Assembly (NCBI RefSeq): GCF_002355595.1
Contig: NZ_AP017422.1
Coordinates: forward strand, 4,092,001-4,156,000
Length of the DNA: 64,000 bases
DNA from: Filimonas lacunae
GTDB lineage: Bacteria > Bacteroidota > Bacteroidia > Chitinophagales > Chitinophagaceae
Reading direction: 5' to 3'
Position 1 is the first letter of the stretch. Every line of letters starts with the position of its first letter. The notes below the pieces were generated by a model that made no database searches, had not been told where the DNA came from, and saw only the letters and a list, made by a program, of their open reading frames with translations. Below, piece by piece: positions 36,128 to 44,964 of this stretch. Both the position numbers and the translations under genes were made by a program.

Positions 36128-38033
36128 GTTCCCGTTCACCCACCACACCGCCCTATACAGGGTGGTGCTGGCTGGGATTACCTGGTGTGCAGGCTCCTTA
36201 TATGCACAAGGGCAAACGGTAAGCATTTTGCCGCAATACCCGCATGCAGGTGATCCCGTTACCATTACCTATACGCCTGCCACTACTAAAGCCGATACGC
36301 CACAGCTTGTATTTACCACTTCCAACTTTTACGAGTTGCCGGTGACAATGCCTATGCAAAAAGCAGGAGGCGCATGGATAGCAGGCTTTCCTTTACAGCG
36401 CTATGCCACTTATGCCACCTTCTTTATTAAGCAGGGCAACGATACCATACGAACAGCCGAAGGCAGGCATTTTGCTATTGCCGTATATACCGCCAATAAT
36501 GTACCGGTAAAAAACGTGCGTATGTACCAAAGCGGCAGCCTGGCCGTGCAATTACGTAAAGCCCCTGACCTGCTGCAACAACAACAGCAACTGTTACAGG
36601 AAGAGCTACACGATTACCCGGATAATTACGAAGCCCGGGTACGACTGTATCAGAACCAGGTAACACAGGCTGCAGAGCCAGAGAAAACCGCTATTCGCCA
36701 ACAGGCCTATGAGTATATAGCACGGAAGTTGGAAGCAGATCCTGTCGAGAACATGAACCTGGCCACCATGGGCTATCTCATTATGGGTGGCAATCGCACA
36801 GACTCTGTATACCAACTTATTAAAACCCGCTTTGCCCACACCGCAACAGGCACAGAAATGCGCGTGGAAGAAATGGTGAAAGAAAAAGACGTTGCCAAAC
36901 GGGTAGCTATGCTGGAAAAAGAAATAGCCAGTGCCACCCCGCAAAACGCCAAAGGACTTACGGGAGCGCATGAAGCCTTGTTTCAATACTATGCCGCAAA
37001 AGGAAATGCCACCAAAGCATTATATCATGCCAGGCATAGCTATAACGTAAATAGTCCTTACCTGCCCCGCCAGATACAGGAAATAACAGAAACACTGGCA
37101 CTCCAGGGCCTGGCCCCCGACTCAGCTTTGCAATATGCGCGATGGAGCTACCAGCTGTCAGACACCTTCCCTGCCGGCCTTATCCGCTACTTTAAAGAAA
37201 CCGGGCATATTCCTTCTTACGTGCCGGATGCCACACGCCACGCTGTACATCGTGGCGCTGCTGCCACCAGTCTGGCCCTCACCGGTATCATTTATGCCAA
37301 CAGCCACAACAACACACAGGCACAGAAATACCTGGATAGCGCCTTAGCATTACAGGCAGATGAAAAAGTGTTATTATATGCAGCCACCGGCTATGAAAAG
37401 ATACAGCAATACGAAAAAGCATTTCATTTATACAGCAGGCAGGTACAGCATAACACAGTAACAGACACGACACTGGTTACAGCAGCACACCGCAGTTACA
37501 TGCTCTGGAAAAACGGGGACAGCACCGGCTGGCCTGCGGAATGGAAACAGATACAACAGCAACGCAGTATACGGTTACGGGAAGAAGCGCGTACACAACT
37601 GTTATATGCGAAAGCCCCTTCACTGGAAGGCATTGTAACATTAGCTGGCAAGCCGGTATTGCCCGACACCTTACAAGGCAAAATTGTGTTGATTGATTTT
37701 TGGGCCACCTGGTGTGTACCTTGTATGCAGGAAATGCCTTACCTGCAAAAGGTATATGATACGTACCGGAATAACCCGCGTGTGCAAATGATGATCATTA
37801 ACAGCGGAGCACGCAATACACTGGCAGATGCACAAGGCTGGTGGGGCAATAAAAAATACAGTTTCCCGGTATATTTCCACACCAATAGTGCCGTAGGCGA
37901 TGTGTTTGGCTTTACAGTGATACCGGCATTGTATATTATTGACAGCAAAGGGAAATTACAATATAAACATATAGGCTACGAAGGCCCACAGGTAGAAGAA
38001 CATTTGAAAGCCGTGATAGACGAATTGTTGTAA
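36117..38033 (+). CDS. Large TlpA-like thioredoxin-domain protein
   Basis: A 638-residue exported protein: N-terminal signal-like segment, a beta-rich region to about residue 140, a long helical TPR-like middle, and a C-terminal TlpA/ResA-type thioredoxin domain with TWCVPC (C533/C536) and VIPALYIID as cis-Pro loop. Thiol-disulfide exchange outside the cytoplasm is predicted. Its start overlaps the SusD stop (translational coupling), placing it firmly in the SusCD operon. The thioredoxin fold is clear; the role of the long N-terminal part is not. Confidence 0.88.
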   Translation: MITRFPFTHHTALYRVVLAGITWCAGSLYAQGQTVSILPQYPHAGDPVTITYTPATTKADTPQLVFTTSNFYELPVTMPMQKAGGAWIAGFPLQRYATYATFFIKQGNDTIRTAEGRHFAIAVYTANNVPVKNVRMYQSGSLAVQLRKAPDLLQQQQQLLQEELHDYPDNYEARVRLYQNQVTQAAEPEKTAIRQQAYEYIARKLEADPVENMNLATMGYLIMGGNRTDSVYQLIKTRFAHTATGTEMRVEEMVKEKDVAKRVAMLEKEIASATPQNAKGLTGAHEALFQYYAAKGNATKALYHARHSYNVNSPYLPRQIQEITETLALQGLAPDSALQYARWSYQLSDTFPAGLIRYFKETGHIPSYVPDATRHAVHRGAAATSLALTGIIYANSHNNTQAQKYLDSALALQADEKVLLYAATGYEKIQQYEKAFHLYSRQVQHNTVTDTTLVTAAHRSYMLWKNGDSTGWPAEWKQIQQQRSIRLREEARTQLLYAKAPSLEGIVTLAGKPVLPDTLQGKIVLIDFWATWCVPCMQEMPYLQKVYDTYRNNPRVQMMIINSGARNTLADAQGWWGNKKYSFPVYFHTNSAVGDVFGFTVIPALYIIDSKGKLQYKHIGYEGPQVEEHLKAVIDELL

Positions 38034-38062
38034 GCTTTTCCCTTGGGTTTATCGGTGATAAA

Positions 38063-38092
38063 AAAAGCATTAATCCCATGATTAATGCTTTT
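38063..38092. terminator. Bidirectional terminator
   Basis: Twelve-base perfect arms AAAAGCATTAAT and ATTAATGCTTTT with a CCCATG loop lie between the convergent thioredoxin and prpD genes, with A and T runs on each side. Confidence 0.85.
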
Positions 38093-38128
38093 TTGCTTTT
38101 GAAACCAGTATGCTTTTAAAAACAGAAC

Positions 38129-39580
38129 TTAGATCACAAACAGATCTGTAAACACATGCACATCCAGTGCGGCAACTTTAGCAAAGTCCAGCGTATGCTG
38201 CTGTATGAGCAACTGTTGCTTCTCCGGAAATATACGCGCCAGGTTAATCTTATACTTTTGAATTAACTCAGGTATGCCTTCGCTTCTTCTGCGCCTGTGT
38301 CCTATTGGGTATTCCACCACTACTTCACTCAGCACGGTGCCATCGTTCAACTCTACCGTAAGCGCATTGGCAATAGAGCGCTTTTCCGGATCGTGATAAT
38401 CTTTTGTGAATTGCGGATCTTCCACACACTGCATTTTATCACGTAGCAGGTCTATCCGTGTATCAGCGGCGACACTATCCTCATAATCAGCAGCTGTCAG
38501 TCGGCCATATAATAACGGCACAGCTATCATGTACTGAATACAATGATCCCTATCGGCCGGGTTATTCAGCGGGCCTTTTTTATCAATAATGCGAATAGCT
38601 GCTTCATGTGTGCGGATGGTGATGCTACGTATATCGTCGGTTGATTTTCCGGCAGCTTTCAATACCCCGTGTAACGTCATCGCAGCTTCCACAGCGGTTT
38701 GTGAATGAAATTCAGCAGGAAAAGATATTTTAAACAATACATTTTCCATTACATAAGAGCCATAGTTACGTTGAAACTGAAAGGCGTTTCCTTTAAAAGA
38801 CACATCATAAAAGCCCCAGGTTTTAGCAGTAAGCACCGATGGGTACCCCATCTCTCCTGTTTGCGCTATCAGTGCTAATCGTACTGCACGGGACGTAGCG
38901 TCTCCGGCAGCCCACGATTTACGGCTACCCGTGTTAGGCCCATGCCTGTAAGTGCGCAGCGATTGCCCATCTACAAAAGCCAGGGATACGGCATTGATCA
39001 GCTCTTCCCTTGACAAGCCCAGCAATTTACCAACCACTGCGGTGGATGCCACTTTCACCAGTAACACGTGATCTAAACCTACTTTATTAAACGAATTTTC
39101 CAGGGCCAGAACACCTTGAATTTCGTGCGCCATAATCATCGCTTCCAGCACCTGCTTTACTTTTAACGGCGCTTTACCGTTAGCTACAGCGGTACGCGAA
39201 AGCCAGTCGGCAGTAGCTAATATGCCACCCAGGTTATCGGAAGGATGCCCCCATTCCGCAGCAAGCCAGGTATCATTAAAATCCAGCCAGCGTATGATAG
39301 CGCCGATATTAAACGCAGCCAGCACAGGGTCTAATTGAAACTGTGTACCCGGCACTTTAGCGCCATGCGGCACAACAGTGCCTTTTACCACCGGTCCCAG
39401 CAGTTTAGTACAGGCGGGATAAGTAAGGGCTTCAAAGCCGCAGCCTAATGTATCCAGCAAACAGTAATGCGCTGTTTGCCAGGCAAGTTCGTTTTCTATG
39501 CTATAAGAAAGTACGTAATCAGCAATATCCACCAACACCTGGTCTGGTTGCGGACGTTCGTTAGAAATATGGGAAGACAT
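38129..39580 (-). CDS. prpD: 2-methylcitrate dehydratase
   Basis: A 483-residue MmgE/PrpD-family enzyme that dehydrates 2-methylcitrate to 2-methylaconitate in the methylcitrate cycle of propionyl-CoA breakdown. Family segments include RWLDFNDTWLAAEWGHPSDN and the GRLTAADYE region; the length matches PrpD proteins. It is the last gene of prpB-prpC-prpD, 25 bp after prpC. No acnD or prpF is in the window, consistent with the PrpD-type rather than the AcnD/PrpF-type pathway; the next step would use a general aconitase. Confidence 0.93.
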   Translation of the reverse strand: MSSHISNERPQPDQVLVDIADYVLSYSIENELAWQTAHYCLLDTLGCGFEALTYPACTKLLGPVVKGTVVPHGAKVPGTQFQLDPVLAAFNIGAIIRWLDFNDTWLAAEWGHPSDNLGGILATADWLSRTAVANGKAPLKVKQVLEAMIMAHEIQGVLALENSFNKVGLDHVLLVKVASTAVVGKLLGLSREELINAVSLAFVDGQSLRTYRHGPNTGSRKSWAAGDATSRAVRLALIAQTGEMGYPSVLTAKTWGFYDVSFKGNAFQFQRNYGSYVMENVLFKISFPAEFHSQTAVEAAMTLHGVLKAAGKSTDDIRSITIRTHEAAIRIIDKKGPLNNPADRDHCIQYMIAVPLLYGRLTAADYEDSVAADTRIDLLRDKMQCVEDPQFTKDYHDPEKRSIANALTVELNDGTVLSEVVVEYPIGHRRRRSEGIPELIQKYKINLARIFPEKQQLLIQQHTLDFAKVAALDVHVFTDLFVI

Positions 39581-39605
39581 AAAGGATATTATTTTTGAAA
39601 TGAAA

Positions 39606-40760
39606 TTAGCGTTGCTCTAATGGAATATAATCGCGGTTTTCAGGGCCGATATAGTTAGCGCTGGGCCGGATAATTTTACCATCCTGCCTTTGTTCAATAA
39701 TGTGCGCGCTCCAGCCGGTTACCCGCGAAATCACAAACAACGGTGTAAACAACAACGTAGGCACGCCCATCAGATGATAGGAAACCGCCGAAAACCAATC
39801 GAGGTTGGGGAACATTTTTTTCTCGTTCCACATCAGTGTTTCCAGTCGCTCTGCCACCTGGAACAACAGCATATCCCCTGCTTCTTCCGAAAGCTGTTTG
39901 GCCACTTCCTTGATCACTACATTCCGGGGATCTGAGATCGTATAAACCGGGTGCCCGAAGCCTATGATCACTTCTTTACTTTCCAGCCTTTTGCGAATGT
40001 CCGCTTCGGCTTCGTCCGGCGAAGCATACCTGCTTTGTATATCATAAGCCACTTCATTGGCGCCACCATGTTTGGGCCCCCTCAGCGCACCAATAGCGCC
40101 GGTAATGGCGGAGTAAAAATCAGACCCCGTACCGGCAATAACGCGACTGGTAAAAGTAGAAGCATTGAACTCATGCTCTGCATATAAATTCAATGAAATC
40201 TGCATCGCTTTTTCCCACGAAGCAGGCGTCTTTCTCCCGTGCAGTAACGTAAGAAAATGACCACCGATAGAATCGTCATCTGTTTCTACCTGTATCTCCT
40301 TTCCATTATGAGAGTAGTGATACCAGTACAGTAAAGCAGAACTGAAACAGGCTAGTAGTTTATCTGCAATATCCCGGGCGCCCGCCAGGTTATGATCATC
40401 TTTTTCGGGCTGTATACTTCCAAAGGCAGATACAGTAGAACGCATCACATCCATCGGATGGGCGGATGTGGGAATTTGCTGCAGGATATTCTTTACAGAA
40501 TGCGGCAGCCCTCGCAGTGATTTCAGCTTGGCTTTATAAGTAGCCAGCTGTGCCTTGTTGGGCAAAGTGCCATAGATAAGCAAATACGCGACTTCTTCAA
40601 ACTGGGCTTTGCCGGCCAGGTCAAGAATATTGTATCCACGGTAGTGCAGGTCGTTGCCGCTTTTACCTACACTGCAAAGTGCAGTATTGCCTGCGGCCAC
40701 CCCGGAAAGCATCACGCTTTTTTTGGGCTTAAAAGATTCGGAAGCGGTATCGTTAGACAT
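39606..40760 (-). CDS. prpC: 2-methylcitrate synthase
   Basis: A 384-residue citrate-synthase-fold enzyme condensing propionyl-CoA with oxaloacetate. Characteristic segments are [31 protein letters not shown] and [14 protein letters not shown], which carry the active-site His residues and match PrpC better than housekeeping citrate synthase. The ATG at 40760 is chosen; it follows AAAAAGAAC and overlaps the prpB stop by 8 bases. An upstream ATG at 40784 would give a 32-base overlap. Confidence 0.93.
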   Translation of the reverse strand: MSNDTASESFKPKKSVMLSGVAAGNTALCSVGKSGNDLHYRGYNILDLAGKAQFEEVAYLLIYGTLPNKAQLATYKAKLKSLRGLPHSVKNILQQIPTSAHPMDVMRSTVSAFGSIQPEKDDHNLAGARDIADKLLACFSSALLYWYHYSHNGKEIQVETDDDSIGGHFLTLLHGRKTPASWEKAMQISLNLYAEHEFNASTFTSRVIAGTGSDFYSAITGAIGALRGPKHGGANEVAYDIQSRYASPDEAEADIRKRLESKEVIIGFGHPVYTISDPRNVVIKEVAKQLSEEAGDMLLFQVAERLETLMWNEKKMFPNLDWFSAVSYHLMGVPTLLFTPLFVISRVTGWSAHIIEQRQDGKIIRPSANYIGPENRDYIPLEQR

Positions 40761-41655
40761 TTTTGTTCTTTTTAAAAAGTTCATCCAATTTTTGTTCGTA
40801 GCTGTAGTATCCGATAGAGCGGTACAGCTCTTCTCTGGTTTGCATGGTGTTTAACACCTGCTGCTGTGTGCCATCTTTCCGTATGTGCTGGTAAACGTTC
40901 TCTGCCGCTTTATTCGCTGCCCGGAACGCTGAAAGCGGGTAAAGCGCCATCGCCACCCCGGCATCGTGCAGTTGCTCTGTTGTGTACATCGGAATCATTC
41001 CAAACTCAGTGATGTTAGCCAACACCGGCAGGCCTGTAGCATCTGCAAACTGCCGGTAGAGCGCGAGTTCCGGCACCGCTTCGGCAAAAATGAAATCTGC
41101 ACCCGCCTCTTTATACGCCACCGCCCGTTCCAGTGTTTTTTCCAGCCCTTCGGCTGCAAAAGCATCTGTACGGGCACCGATCACAAACTGCGCATCTGTT
41201 CTGGCATCTACGGCAGCTTTCAGGCGATCCACCATTTCTTCCTTACTTACCACTTCTTTACCGGGACGATGACCGCAACGCTTGGCCCCCACCTGGTCTT
41301 CTATATGTAATGCCGCTGCCCCTGCCCGTATCAAAGACTTTACCGTGCGCGCTACATTAAAGGCTGAAGGACCAAAGCCCGTATCAACATCTACCAATAA
41401 GGGAAGGGAACACACATCTGTGATTCTGCGGATATCGATAAGCACATCTTCCAGCTGGGTAATGCCCAGGTCAGGAATGCCCAGCGATCCGGCAGCCACC
41501 CCGCCTCCTGAAAGATAAATAGCCTGAAAACCTGCCTGCTGGGCCAGCAACGCATGGTTGGCATTGATGGCCCCCACAATCTGAAGCGGAAACTCTTTTT
41601 TTAATGCATCCCGGAAGGCAAGCCCCGGAGATGGTAATACTGGATTCATACTCAT
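40753..41655 (-). CDS. prpB: 2-methylisocitrate lyase
   Basis: A 300-residue isocitrate-lyase-superfamily enzyme that splits 2-methylisocitrate into pyruvate and succinate. The metal-binding VDVDTGFG block lies near residues 88-95 and the catalytic loop [10 protein letters not shown] contains Cys127. It is the first gene of prpBCD and is preceded by a 196-base leader that follows a cobalamin riboswitch, so its expression is probably repressed by B12. Confidence 0.95.
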   Translation of the reverse strand: MSMNPVLPSPGLAFRDALKKEFPLQIVGAINANHALLAQQAGFQAIYLSGGGVAAGSLGIPDLGITQLEDVLIDIRRITDVCSLPLLVDVDTGFGPSAFNVARTVKSLIRAGAAALHIEDQVGAKRCGHRPGKEVVSKEEMVDRLKAAVDARTDAQFVIGARTDAFAAEGLEKTLERAVAYKEAGADFIFAEAVPELALYRQFADATGLPVLANITEFGMIPMYTTEQLHDAGVAMALYPLSAFRAANKAAENVYQHIRKDGTQQQVLNTMQTREELYRSIGYYSYEQKLDELFKKNKNV

Positions 41656-41850
41656 ATGGCTGTTAACAATTGAAAACGGTGTTATTACAACTATGTCTTA
41701 CAAGCGCTTCGTAAGCTTTGCGATAAGGCAGGCAGGATAAAAGGAATAAAGGCATGAAACTATTCCTCAACGTTAATTGAACAGAATAATACGGCTGGCA
41801 CTTCCATCGTCTATCCGACATATACTTCAAATCGCGAAAGCATTGTCTAC

Positions 41851-42017
41851 CCGGAGTGGCAGGTTTCCTGACTTGTAACAGCTCTTCCTCCTTCCCATAC
41901 GCACCGCATACAGTGAATGTATTGAAAGAGCCTTAGTGGTTACTTACAGTTGCGCGACAGTTCGTGATTGACACACGATTCCCCTCTTACTTTACGGCTG
42001 TGTAAAACCAGTTCCGG
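41851..42017 (-). promoter_or_regulatory. Cobalamin (B12) riboswitch upstream of prpBCD
   Basis: On the minus strand the conserved cobalamin-riboswitch blocks occur in the right order: GGGGAAT (41978-41984), ACTGTCGCGCAACTGTAAG, an ACCACT block, GGGAAGG, and the 3' signature AGTCAGGAAACCTGCC (41858-41873). The ends pair as stem P1 (CCGGA at 42013-42017 with TCCGG at 41851-41855). The element is transcribed toward prpB, whose start is 196 bases downstream. No U-tract terminator hairpin is obvious in the leader, so control may be at translation. Adenosylcobalamin binding is expected to switch expression off. Confidence 0.92.
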
Positions 42018-42018
42018 C

Positions 42019-42046
42019 TAAATGTATATTTCTAAAGAACGTTCAA
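42019..42046 (-). promoter_or_regulatory. Promoter of the prp riboswitch-operon
   Basis: On the minus strand TTG (42044-42046) is followed after 17 bases by TACATTTA (42019-42026), a good match to the Bacteroidota -33/-7 pattern TTG...TAnnTTTG. It lies immediately upstream of riboswitch stem P1. Confidence 0.5.
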
Positions 42047-42074
42047 CGAATATAATGTATCCGCCCCACTTAAC

Positions 42075-42086
42075 TAACAATTGTTA
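42075..42086. promoter_or_regulatory. 12-bp palindrome upstream of the prp promoter
   Basis: TAACAATTGTTA is a perfect palindrome 28 bp upstream of the proposed -33 element. It may be an operator for a protein regulator acting in addition to the riboswitch; no cognate regulator is identified. Confidence 0.3.
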
Positions 42087-42102
42087 ACAACAGGGAATAA
42101 AA

Positions 42103-42145
42103 AAGGTACAGCAGGCTAAACTTCACAGGGCCGGAACTGTACCTT
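42103..42145 (-). terminator. Terminator of the His-rich lipoprotein gene
   Basis: Nine-base arms AAGGTACAG and CTGTACCTT enclose a long loop; on the minus strand the second arm runs into TTTTTTATT. It lies just beyond the stop at 42168. Confidence 0.7.
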
Positions 42146-42167
42146 ATAAAATGTTTTCAACAACCAC

Positions 42168-42587
42168 TTATTGCTGTGTAAATTGCTTTACTACGATATG
42201 GGTTTTGTCGCCCAGTTGCATAGTATCGCCGGTTACCTCTACATGATCACCTGCTTTCAGCTGCTTGTAGCTTTTTTCCAGGTTTCTGATGCTGAATACG
42301 CTGGAATACACCACACCTTTATCATTAGTGATAGTAGCCATAAAGCCATCTTTGCCATTAGCCACATCACCCACTACACCTGCCACGGTAAAAGCAGCCT
42401 TTTTAGTAGTATCCTGTGCAGCAGCTTCTTCCTGATGCTCGTGTTTCGCTTCGGAATGATCATGTCCGTGCGCTTCCGTTTCTTCTTCTTTCGGAAACTC
42501 TTTGTAATCATTTGTTTTGCAAGATGTCATTACCCACATGCCGGCAGCTGCTACGGTCATGAGTACCAATTGTCTTTTACTTTTCAT
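42168..42587 (-). CDS. Small lipoprotein with His/Asp/Glu-rich linker
   Basis: A 139-residue predicted lipoprotein (lipobox MTSC, Cys23). After the anchor comes an acidic, histidine-rich stretch (HGHDHSEAKHEHQ) likely to bind metal ions, then an 80-residue beta-rich domain of OB-fold appearance (FTVAGVVGDVANGKDGFMA... AGDHVEVTGDTM). I do not recognise the family. The start at 42587 opens into the signal peptide; the frame extends to 42644. It lies 57 bp after the 440-residue lipoprotein gene, probably co-transcribed. Confidence 0.75.
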   Translation of the reverse strand: MKSKRQLVLMTVAAAGMWVMTSCKTNDYKEFPKEEETEAHGHDHSEAKHEHQEEAAAQDTTKKAAFTVAGVVGDVANGKDGFMATITNDKGVVYSSVFSIRNLEKSYKQLKAGDHVEVTGDTMQLGDKTHIVVKQFTQQ

Positions 42588-42644
42588 TCGTCTGTTGTTG
42601 AGAATTGATTGTATTACGCCGCCAAAACTATGCTTTTGTGTCAA

Positions 42645-43967
42645 TTATTTGAAATATCCTTCCCGCTCCCACTTACGCAAAGTTTCTGCCGGCAAACCAC
42701 AGGTAAGCAGCAATTTACCCATCTCCCCTTCCTCATTCGGCCCCATGCTCCAATCCACCGCATAGGCAACAAAATCTTTATCTACAGGCACCTTATTCCA
42801 AAGCTTGTTCACCGTAAGCAACCTGGCTGCTTTATATATCATTTCATTAGCCGGCAACCACCATTCATCCCCCTCCTGCACCTTGCCCATAAAAGCAGTA
42901 TATAACCGCTCATAACTGGTGTCGGCCCGAAAATGCTTATCATCACTCACCAGTATAAAAAGTTTTTCAAAACGCAATTCGTCATAAGTATTCAATATAT
43001 CCACCTTTTCCTTCACCGTAAGCATACTTAAATGGGGATGATAATCATCCACCTCGTGAATGCCTAACTGCAAAATAGACAAAGGCGCATTCCATTTTTT
43101 TCTCACCAGCCTCTCCGTTACCGACTGTGCAATTTGTAACGCCAGTTGATCAGACAGTTGTTCTATCGTGGTGTTATCCGGCATTTTCACATACAGCAAC
43201 TGGCTGGTACCATCCGGGTAAACACTTTTTATTTCATCCAACGCTCCTGTGCCCGTATATTGATATCTTTCTTCATAATATGTGGCTTTAACGCCCGCAA
43301 GCGACTCCCAGCAATCAGCCTTTTCTATCCGGTCGTGGCCGTATTGAAAATGCTTTACCATACAAAAGATATCATGTTCCATTTGCTGTAACTTATCAGC
43401 CACCTCGCGCCCTGTAAGATTTTCATAGTCCCTGCCCAATTTTTTGCCATTGATATGCAGCGCCTGGTAGGCGGTTTTCCTGCCATTTTCCTGTAGCAAT
43501 CGTACTATCACTACCGGTTTCCGGTCTCTCATATTGTATTCAACATATTCTACACAGGAATTGCTGCACTTAAAAATGCCTGCATACACTATTTCTCCGC
43601 CATTGGCTTCATATTGCATGTAGCAAGGCCTGCCACCGGAATCCAAACCATACTTATAATTCGCATCCGGCTCCCATTTATCCAGCAAAGGCCCCCCAGC
43701 CGGCAAAACACCATTCGCATACTTCTCCACATCAAAGCGATCTTCTTTTGCGTACATCCACTTCACCACCTGCTGCTTTTTTTCAAGCAGGTGTGTCCAT
43801 TTGTCATACACTGCAACATACCGGTTGAACAGGTCGTCTTTTACCAGCTTCACGGGATGAACGCCGGCCAGCTCACCGTTTTTTTGCATAGTAGTTTCAG
43901 TAGAATTATTGCATGCCGTTAGCACCGGCAGCAAAAGAAATAATAAGGGAATAAGGTTCTGTTTCAC
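42645..43967 (-). CDS. Lipoprotein of unknown function, 440 aa
   Basis: Predicted lipoprotein with lipobox LTAC (Cys19) and no domain I recognise. The sequence is mixed alpha/beta and rich in charged and aromatic residues, with some resemblance to MORN-like or phage-independent surface proteins only at the level of composition (GGRPCYMQYEANGGEIVYAG). No catalytic motif is evident. The gene is a full-length frame with typical local codon use. Confidence 0.7.
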   Translation of the reverse strand: MKQNLIPLLFLLLPVLTACNNSTETTMQKNGELAGVHPVKLVKDDLFNRYVAVYDKWTHLLEKKQQVVKWMYAKEDRFDVEKYANGVLPAGGPLLDKWEPDANYKYGLDSGGRPCYMQYEANGGEIVYAGIFKCSNSCVEYVEYNMRDRKPVVIVRLLQENGRKTAYQALHINGKKLGRDYENLTGREVADKLQQMEHDIFCMVKHFQYGHDRIEKADCWESLAGVKATYYEERYQYTGTGALDEIKSVYPDGTSQLLYVKMPDNTTIEQLSDQLALQIAQSVTERLVRKKWNAPLSILQLGIHEVDDYHPHLSMLTVKEKVDILNTYDELRFEKLFILVSDDKHFRADTSYERLYTAFMGKVQEGDEWWLPANEMIYKAARLLTVNKLWNKVPVDKDFVAYAVDWSMGPNEEGEMGKLLLTCGLPAETLRKWEREGYFK

Positions 43968-44187
43968 GGCGTCAATTTACTATAATTACTAAACTGTTAT
44001 TAATAAATATAAAAGCATATATCATAAACGATGTAAATACATTAATCCCTCACGAAGTAAAAAATAACTTATTTTATATTAATGCACTAACGTTTCATTT
44101 TTAAAACAGCTTGATTTATAAGGTTTTCCTTTTTACTATATAATAATTTATCCTTATCATGCGCAAAATTTAAAATCCTGAATCATT

Positions 44188-44514
44188 ATGTTTTGTACAA
44201 ACTGTGGAGCTCAAATTGACGACAAAGCCGTTGTATGCGTTAAATGCGGCGTACCAACCAACCAATTCGCAGCACATGCCAACCCGGCCAGCCCGGCTGC
44301 TAATGCGGAAGGGTATGATTGGTTAACTACTTTATTACTTTGCTTTTTCGTAGGCGCATTTGGAGTTCATAGCTTCTACACCAAAAAGACCACTATTGGC
44401 ATTATCCAGTTATTAACCCTGGGTGGCTGCGGTATCTGGGCTTTAATTGATCTGATTTTGATTGTAGTAGGAACCTTTAAAGATGGCGAAGGCAGATTCC
44501 TCGTTAGGAAATAA
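44188..44514 (+). CDS. TM2 domain protein with N-terminal zinc ribbon
   Basis: A 108-residue membrane protein. The N-terminus is a zinc ribbon (CTNCG, C3/C6, and CVKCG, C17/C20), followed by a TM2 domain of two membrane helices around a short polar turn (FGVHSFYTKKTTIGIIQLL, GIWALIDLILIVVG). The function of such small proteins is unknown. It overlaps the DUF2752 gene by 32 bases, so the two are translationally coupled. Confidence 0.88.
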   Translation: MFCTNCGAQIDDKAVVCVKCGVPTNQFAAHANPASPAANAEGYDWLTTLLLCFFVGAFGVHSFYTKKTTIGIIQLLTLGGCGIWALIDLILIVVGTFKDGEGRFLVRK

Positions 44515-44797
44515 ATTATTGTTTACCGTATGGTTGCTCGTTCCCCTGTTGATTTTTCAAATCAATTATCACAGCGGGAACGGGCACTTTACTGTGTGCC
44601 TGTTTAAAAATATTACCGGAAAAGATTGCTATGGCTGTGGTGTTCTCAGAGGTATAAGCGCCTGCCTGCATCTCAATTTCCCGGCCGCTTATCAGCTCAA
44701 CCGTTTAAATGTGCTTACCATTCCTTTGCTTACCTTCCTGTATTGTAAAGAGCTGTGGTTAACCCGCCCGCCCTTTCTGCGCTCTGCCACCCGATAA
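44483..44797 (+). CDS. DUF2752 family small membrane protein
   Basis: A 104-residue protein with two membrane segments around the DUF2752 signature (KDCYGCGVLRGISACLHLNFPAAY), where two conserved Cys frame a Gly-rich turn. Function unknown. It overlaps the TM2 gene upstream; pairing of TM2 and DUF2752 genes is common in Bacteroidota. Confidence 0.85.
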   Translation: MAKADSSLGNKLLFTVWLLVPLLIFQINYHSGNGHFTVCLFKNITGKDCYGCGVLRGISACLHLNFPAAYQLNRLNVLTIPLLTFLYCKELWLTRPPFLRSATR

Positions 44798-44909
44798 TAT
44801 AATACTGTTTTTTATCATTTGCAGTGAAGCCTGTGGCAAAAAGACCCGTCACCTCAAGAACACATTTTCCCCCCGACACACCACAGATCAGACAGGACAA
44901 AAAATAAAT

Positions 44910-44957
44910 TAGACCATTTGGTACAATACTATTTATCTTTGTGTACCAAATGGTACA
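44910..44957 (+). promoter_or_regulatory. Promoter and paired TetR-type operators of the SDR gene
   Basis: TATCTTTG at 44934-44941 matches the -7 consensus TAnnTTTG. It is flanked by two 16-bp sites: TAGACCATTTGGTACA (44910-44925) and TGTACCAAATGGTACA (44942-44957), the second an inverted repeat with 6-bp arms. Their starts are 32 bp apart, about three helical turns. Binding of two dimers would block the promoter. The TetR gene downstream is the natural candidate. Confidence 0.6.
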
Positions 44958-44964
44958 ATACAAT

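Noticed and set aside
44941-44964. Earlier start of the second SDR gene
   Set aside because: It overlaps the -7 box and second operator; the ATG at 44965 starts directly before the Rossmann motif.
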